From positions 124,001 to 188,000 of the forward strand of contig NZ_JAHYSS010000003.1 in NCBI RefSeq assembly GCF_019802255.1: a DNA stretch of 64,000 nucleotides, in the 5' to 3' direction. Both the position numbers and the translations under genes were made by a program. The stretch's first letter is position 1, and each line of letters starts with the position of its first letter. Of this stretch, positions 59,715-64,000 are shown piece by piece. This stretch comes from Pedobacter polysacchareus (GTDB lineage: Bacteria; Bacteroidota; Bacteroidia; Sphingobacteriales; Sphingobacteriaceae). A model generated the notes under the pieces. It was not told where the DNA came from, did no database searches, and saw nothing but the letters and a program-made list of their open reading frames with translations.

Positions 59715-59815
59715 CGCACATTTTAGACCTAAGCATCAAACAATTGAGTTTTACATGAATTGTTTTTTTAAAATAATTGAAGGTTATTGAAAGTTTATGC
59801 CAATATTTGAACATC

Positions 59816-60835
59816 ATGTCTGATAAACCAACCACGATAAAAGAAATAGCCAAAATACTCAAGATTTCGGTTTCTACCGTTTCAAGGGCTTTAAATGATC
59901 ATTCCAGTATCGGTTTAACAACAAAGATGAGGGTCAAGAAGCTCGCTACAGAGTTAAACTATGAACCAAATCAGAAAGCGATACAATTTCTACAGGGAAA
60001 ATCACATATTATAGGTGTGATTTTACCGGAATTATCTGAATCTTTCTTTTCTACTGCCATTAGCGGCATTGAGGATGTTGCCTATAAGAGAAATTATACG
60101 GTATTACTTGCGCAATCACATGATGATGCGGATCGCGAAAAGCTGTTGGTAGAAAAAATGAAAACACAGCGTGTAGATGGGCTATTGGTCTCTGTTTCAA
60201 AAACAACCAGTACCTACGAACATTTTGAGATATTTAAAAAGCTGAACATCCCAGTGGTATTCTTCGATCGGATTCCCCCTATTAAAGACATCCACTATGT
60301 GGCTTCGAATCTGGAAAATGGCACTTATGAAGCAGTCAACTTCCTGCTAAAGAAAGGGCACCGTACTATCGGAATGATCAATGGACCTACTACACTGGTA
60401 GCCAGCCATGAAAGAAAGGAAGGTTATATTAAAGCCATGATTTCTAACCGCTTGAAATTTGACCCATCTTTAATCGTTAGCTGTGATCTTTCTGAAAGCG
60501 GCACAATTGAAGTAATGAATACCATGCTCAACCACAGACGTAAGCCGACGGCCATCGTCACCTTTAATGATTACGTTGCCTTATTTGCGATGAGACATAC
60601 CCGATCTCTGGAGCTGGAAGGAATTGACTTCGTCAGCTATGCAAATCTGCCCATTATTAATTATATGGATTATACGCCGATTGCCTCTGTTGAACAGTTT
60701 CCCTACAAGCAAGGAAAGAAGGCAGCAGATATACTAATTGATCTGATCAACAGACCTAAAAATGAAACTGGAACGGAACAGGCTTATTTTAACGTAGTTG
60801 TGGAATCGGAATTAATTATTTCAAACATTAAGTAA
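59816..60835 (+). CDS. LacI-family regulator of the GH109/kinase locus
   Basis: Seen: HTH TIKEIAKILKISVSTVSRAL and hinge (LNYEPNQKAIQFLQGKSHII), then the sugar-binding domain (VFFDRIPPIKDIHYVASN, TAIVTFNDYVALFAMR, DFVSYANLPIINYMDYTPIA). 339 aa from the ATG at 59816 (MSDKPTTIK); an in-frame TTG at 59777 would add 13 residues before the HTH. Three identical CAAACGTTTG palindromes flank the gene and its neighbours, making it the probable regulator of GH109 and the sugar kinase; the inducer may be an amino sugar. Confidence 0.93.
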   Translation: MSDKPTTIKEIAKILKISVSTVSRALNDHSSIGLTTKMRVKKLATELNYEPNQKAIQFLQGKSHIIGVILPELSESFFSTAISGIEDVAYKRNYTVLLAQSHDDADREKLLVEKMKTQRVDGLLVSVSKTTSTYEHFEIFKKLNIPVVFFDRIPPIKDIHYVASNLENGTYEAVNFLLKKGHRTIGMINGPTTLVASHERKEGYIKAMISNRLKFDPSLIVSCDLSESGTIEVMNTMLNHRRKPTAIVTFNDYVALFAMRHTRSLELEGIDFVSYANLPIINYMDYTPIASVEQFPYKQGKKAADILIDLINRPKNETGTEQAYFNVVVESELIISNIK

Positions 60836-60842
60836 TTTTGCG

Positions 60843-60852
60843 CAAACGTTTG
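60843..60852. promoter_or_regulatory. LacI-type operator CAAACGTTTG, copy 3
   Basis: Perfect palindrome, extended to 12 bp by flanking G and C (60842-60853), 26 bp before the -7 box of the kinase gene. Confidence 0.7.
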
Positions 60853-60878
60853 CTCAATGGTTTAATCACATAAATAAT

Positions 60879-60886
60879 TACGTTTG
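60879..60886 (+). promoter_or_regulatory. -7 box TACGTTTG before the kinase gene
   Basis: Exact TANNTTTG match 27 bp before the ATG at 60914, just behind operator copy 3. Confidence 0.55.
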
Positions 60887-60913
60887 AATCTATAACCAAT
60901 CTTGAAAAGACGC

Positions 60914-61993
60914 ATGTTCGAAAATATCTTACCATTGTATGGCCTGAATTCTGATGATACGACTGTTAACCTATTTGGCGATGGCCTAATAAACCATACA
61001 TGGAAAGTAACTGCCGCTGAGCAAAGCTATATCCTGCAAAAGGTAAATACCGATGTATTTAAAGAGCCTTCAAATATTGATAAAAACCTTTGTCTGTTAA
61101 AAGACTTTTTAAATAAAAAAGATCCAAAATATCTGTTTGTTTCACCAATAAATGCCTTATCTGGTGCATCACTATTGAAGACACCTGATGGGTATTTTCG
61201 TATGACACCATTCGTAGAAGGCTCAATTTCTTTAAATGCACTGACGAAAAGAGAAGAAGCCTATGAAGCCGCTAGGCAATTTGGAAAATTCTCAGCTCTA
61301 CTGGCAGACTTTAATGCAGAAGAATTAAACATCACTATCCCTGATTTTCATAACCTCAATTTAAGGTACGAGCAGTTTAAAACAGCTTGTGCAAATGCCA
61401 ATCCAGAACGAATGGAGCAGGCAAAGGAATATGTGGAATTTATCAACGAAAACAAAAGTATCGTAGACACCTATCTGGACCTGGTAGCGAACAAGGAAGT
61501 CCCTTTAAGAGTAATTCACCATGATACGAAAATCAACAATGTACTTTTCGATGCACATAATAAAGGCATCTGTGTCATTGACCTGGATACAGTAATGCCG
61601 GGTTATTTCATCAGTGATGTTGGTGATATGATGAGAACCTATTTATGTGCTGCAAGTGAAGAAGAAAATGACTTGAGTAAAATCAGCATCAGAAAAGACT
61701 TTTTTAAAGCCATTTATGAAGGCTATATGGAAGAAATGGCTGATGTATTGACCGATACTGAAAAACAATATTTCAGTTATGCAGGAAAGTTCATCATCTA
61801 TATGCAGGCCATTCGATTCCTGGCAGACTACCTACAAAACGACATTTATTATGGTGCTAAATATGAAGGGCATAATTTTAACAGGGCAAAAAATCAAATC
61901 GCCCTGTTAAAAGAATATCTAAAGATGGAGGAAGCGCTTACAACTCCCCTTTCTTCATCGAAAGAACCGCGTAATCAACCGCACGCGCAGTAA
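60914..61993 (+). CDS. APH-fold sugar kinase, NahK-like (N-acetylhexosamine 1-kinase candidate)
   Basis: Aminoglycoside-phosphotransferase-fold kinase. Seen: GDGLINHTWKV and YILQKVNTDVF (ATP lobe), the catalytic loop VIHHDTKINNVLFDA and the metal motif VIDLDTVMPGYFISDVGDMM. 359 aa from the ATG; a TTG at 60902 would add four residues. The same motif pair occurs in N-acetylhexosamine 1-kinases, which phosphorylate GlcNAc or GalNAc at C1. Next to GH109 and under a shared operator, GalNAc released by GH109 is the obvious substrate (inference). Its last 56 nt overlap the convergent GMC gene. Confidence 0.85.
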   Translation: MFENILPLYGLNSDDTTVNLFGDGLINHTWKVTAAEQSYILQKVNTDVFKEPSNIDKNLCLLKDFLNKKDPKYLFVSPINALSGASLLKTPDGYFRMTPFVEGSISLNALTKREEAYEAARQFGKFSALLADFNAEELNITIPDFHNLNLRYEQFKTACANANPERMEQAKEYVEFINENKSIVDTYLDLVANKEVPLRVIHHDTKINNVLFDAHNKGICVIDLDTVMPGYFISDVGDMMRTYLCAASEEENDLSKISIRKDFFKAIYEGYMEEMADVLTDTEKQYFSYAGKFIIYMQAIRFLADYLQNDIYYGAKYEGHNFNRAKNQIALLKEYLKMEEALTTPLSSSKEPRNQPHAQ

Positions 61994-63653
61994 GCGCCAT
62001 ATAAGTTAATGATGGGTTTTGTGTTGACGTAGAGGTCATACAAGCCCCATCAGTAACGAATACATTCTTACAATCATGTAGCTGATTCCATTTATTCAGA
62101 ATAGACGTTTTAGGATCAAGTCCCATTCTAGCGCCACCCATTTCATGGATGTCTAAACCTGGTGCTTGTCCGCCGTCATTTACCTGAATATTTTTGAATC
62201 CAGCTTCCGTAAACATCTCCGTCATCTGCTCCAGATAATCCTTCTTCATTTTTGCATCATTATCGTCATAGTCCACCGAAATTTGAAGCAATGGAACTCC
62301 CCAGGCATCTTTTTTATCCGCATGTAATTTCACATAATTGCTTTCTTTAGGAATCGTTTCTCCCATCATGTGAGAGCCAACTTGCCAGGGACCCAGATTT
62401 TTACTTAGCAATTGTGATTTTAAAGCTGTACCTAAACCAGAAGTATCTCTTTCCGTATTTCTATAGGCAGAAAATCCAGCGGCATAACCACGTTTAAAGT
62501 TCGTTTCTTGTTTCAGCAAATTTCTAAATCTCGGAATATATCCACCACCTGCGGGATTCCTGCCATCAGTAGTAAATTCTTTTAATCCATCATATTCCGC
62601 TCCGATCCTTGCACTATAATTGTGAAAAGCAACATATTTCCCTAAAGTTCCACTGTCATTTCCTAATCCATTCGGGAAACGTGAAGAAGTAGAATTCAAT
62701 AAAATCAAATTGGTATTGATGGCCGCTGCATTTACAAAAATCACTTTCGCATGATATTCCCGAACTTCCTTAGTATTGGTGTCAATCACCCGAACACCGG
62801 ATGCTTTCCCTAATTTCTCATCATAAATGATAGATTCGACTACCGAAAACGGCCTTAAAGTTAAGTTACCTGTCTTTTCTGCCCAAGGTAAAGTAGAAGA
62901 GTTACTACTGAAATAGCCGCCAAATGGGCAACCTCGCTGACATAAAGTACGGTTTTGACACTTCGCCCTGCCCTGATCAAAATGAATCTGCTTAGGTTGA
63001 GATAAATGTGCACAGCGGGCACTGATTACATGACGGCCTGTATATTTATCCCTCATAGTATTTCTAAAATAATCTTCTACAGCATTGAGTGGAAAAGCAG
63101 GTAGGAAATCACCGTCAGGCAATGATGCCAAGCCATCCCTATTACCAGAAATTCCTGCAAACTGCTCCACATAAGTATACCAGGAGTCAAGATCCTTATA
63201 TCTAATTGGCCAGTCTACTGCAAAATCATCACGTAAAGGTCCTTCAAAATCCAGGTCACTCCAGCGTTGGGTTTGTCTGGCCCAAAGCAGAGATTTACCG
63301 CCAACCTGATAACCACGGATCCAATCGAAAGGTTTCTCCTGCACATATGGATGCTCTTGATCCTTCACGAAGAAATCCATTGCATCTTCTCTGAAGGCGT
63401 AACATTTACTAACCACAGGGTTCGCTTCACGAATCGCAAAAGTAGGTTCTCCACGATGTTCAAATTCGTAAGGGTATTTATTTGTGGTTGGATAGTCTAT
63501 AATATGTTTAACGTCTTTTCCTCTTTCCAGAACCAAAGTCTTCAAGCCTTTTTCTGTAAATTCTTTAGCTGCCCAGCCACCGCTAATCCCAGAGCCAATT
63601 ACAATGGCATCATAGGTATGTTCTTTAATACTATCTATGTTTAAGTTTGACAT
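61938..63653 (-). CDS. GMC-type FAD oxidoreductase (gluconate 2-dehydrogenase large-subunit type)
   Basis: Periplasmic or membrane-associated sugar or polyol dehydrogenase. Seen: FAD motif DAIVIGSGISGGWAAKEF, WARQTQRWSDLDFEGP, a Cys-rich stretch (CQNRTLCQRGCPFGG), HEMGGARMGLDPKTS and the C-terminal FVTDGACMTSTSTQNPSLTY with the active-site region. 571 aa. Encoded 14 bp after its probable small subunit, in the two-gene layout common in Bacteroidota. No Tat motif is obvious in the large subunit; export may depend on the small one. The substrate is unknown. Confidence 0.93.
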   Translation of the reverse strand: MSNLNIDSIKEHTYDAIVIGSGISGGWAAKEFTEKGLKTLVLERGKDVKHIIDYPTTNKYPYEFEHRGEPTFAIREANPVVSKCYAFREDAMDFFVKDQEHPYVQEKPFDWIRGYQVGGKSLLWARQTQRWSDLDFEGPLRDDFAVDWPIRYKDLDSWYTYVEQFAGISGNRDGLASLPDGDFLPAFPLNAVEDYFRNTMRDKYTGRHVISARCAHLSQPKQIHFDQGRAKCQNRTLCQRGCPFGGYFSSNSSTLPWAEKTGNLTLRPFSVVESIIYDEKLGKASGVRVIDTNTKEVREYHAKVIFVNAAAINTNLILLNSTSSRFPNGLGNDSGTLGKYVAFHNYSARIGAEYDGLKEFTTDGRNPAGGGYIPRFRNLLKQETNFKRGYAAGFSAYRNTERDTSGLGTALKSQLLSKNLGPWQVGSHMMGETIPKESNYVKLHADKKDAWGVPLLQISVDYDDNDAKMKKDYLEQMTEMFTEAGFKNIQVNDGGQAPGLDIHEMGGARMGLDPKTSILNKWNQLHDCKNVFVTDGACMTSTSTQNPSLTYMALTARAVDYAVLSMKKGEL

Positions 63654-63667
63654 TTCTTTGCTATTAA

Positions 63668-64000
63668 TTAAGCTGATTTAACCCGAAAAAAACCATTGTA
63701 CCTACCTGGAACGAGTTCCCAGATCACGAGATTACTCATCACATATTTAGAATTGAGATAGCCATCAATGGTTTTCCATTTCATAAACTTGAAAAACTCA
63801 ATGGTTTCTTCTGAAAGCCCAGCTTTAGCACTATTGGCATCTATCACCAATTGAGCAAGTGCTTTACTATCCAGTCCTTCAAAAGTTTTCAAGCCTGCAA
63901 GAAATTGCTGATGCCTTTCTGGGCCAAAGCAATCGTCCAGCATCTTTAGTACATACAAATGGAGTTTTAGGTCTTTAGCTCCGGATGTATCAGTTTTAGG
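63668..64000 (-). CDS. Gluconate 2-dehydrogenase subunit-3-like protein, cut by the window edge
   Basis: Small subunit partner of the GMC oxidoreductase. Seen: the frame is open to base 64000 (upstream residues read PKTDTSGAKDLKLHLYVLKM), so the TTG at 63958 is not the start and the N-terminus lies outside the window. Conserved end: LNSKYVMSNLVIWELVPGRY, GFFRVKSA. 110 residues visible of an expected 180-200, which would include an export signal. Subunit 3 is needed for export and activity of the large subunit in characterised relatives. Confidence 0.85.
   Translation of the reverse strand, partial: PKTDTSGAKDLKLHLYVLKMLDDCFGPERHQQFLAGLKTFEGLDSKALAQLVIDANSAKAGLSEETIEFFKFMKWKTIDGYLNSKYVMSNLVIWELVPGRYNGFFRVKSA

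Larger units (their letters stand above)
59371..59815. other. 445-bp divergent regulatory region, GH109 / LacI
   Basis: No gene. Holds the GH109 -7 box, two CAAACGTTTG operators and an orphan plus-strand -7 box TATATTTG at 59565-59572, more than 240 bp before the LacI ATG, so a long leader or small RNA could start there. Confidence 0.6.

Noticed and set aside
1..64000. CRISPR arrays, tRNA/rRNA genes, prophage or complete insertion sequences
   Set aside because: No regularly spaced repeats, cloverleaf-like sequence, phage structural genes or transposases were seen on reading both strands.

Overview
The window is chromosomal DNA of a Bacteroidota bacterium, most likely Sphingobacteriaceae (Pedobacter-like). 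Reasons: low GC; many upstream regions with the Bacteroidota -7 box TANNTTTG and usually no Shine-Dalgarno; ECF sigma/FecR with a DUF4974-type tail; DUF4836, DUF4136 and DUF5117-type metalloprotease genes; TolC/RND efflux; and many glycan-degradation genes (GH18, GH20, GH109, hexuronate enzymes). No rRNA, tRNA, CRISPR array, prophage or intact insertion sequence was seen.

Layout. 0-9.4 kb: FadR-type regulator, K+ channel with a zinc-ribbon tail, solitary solute-binding protein, DUF2314 protein, GH20 hexosaminidase, a fungal-type (Tyr1-like) prephenate dehydrogenase, ribB, AraC regulator, ASCH-like protein. 9.4-15.6 kb: small envelope and secreted proteins, including two PepSY-like paralogues duplicated together with their upstream DNA, a Crp-family regulator with a flavodoxin-fold reductase, a lipoprotein phosphoesterase and a DUF4136 lipoprotein. 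15.7-21.3 kb: multi-PAS histidine kinase, lone TerD, methyltransferase/MFS pair, cupin.

21.3-26.7 kb is the most unusual part. A LytTR response regulator and a LytS-type kinase flank an antisense gene for a 54-aa peptide with a class-I-lanthipeptide-like leader and a C-terminus carrying 12 Ser/Thr in 27 residues and no cysteine. The peptide gene has its own intrinsic terminator, which folds over the end of the regulator gene. Next comes a full-length 930-aa LanB dehydratase. No LanC cyclase is visible. A Cys-less substrate with a dehydratase and no cyclase suggests a dehydroamino-acid RiPP without lanthionine rings. A repeated 14-bp word lies before the regulator and between the peptide and kinase genes.

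26.7-36.9 kb: murein L,D-transpeptidase, Crp-family regulator with an AhpD-like protein, large zinc metalloprotease, split DsbD, cysteine-synthase-like enzyme, and a FecI/FecR pair that leads into thiol genes rather than a TonB receptor. 37-44 kb: TetR-controlled MFP/RND/TolC efflux operon with four copies of one operator palindrome and a 32-bp palindrome inside the operon. 44-49.6 kb: three-gene DUF4836 operon and GH18 chitinase. 49.7-52.8 kb: LacI regulator, mannonate dehydratase and an SDR fructuronate-reductase candidate. 52.9-57.8 kb: LtaS-family phosphotransferase with an OmpR/kinase pair, XRE regulator, small membrane protein. 58-64 kb: GH109 enzyme, LacI regulator and NahK-like sugar kinase linked by CAAACGTTTG operators, then a GMC oxidoreductase and its small subunit, which runs off the right edge.

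The carbohydrate genes together fit a life on chitin-like, GalNAc-containing and uronic-acid glycans. All family assignments come from reading motifs by eye; no database search was run.
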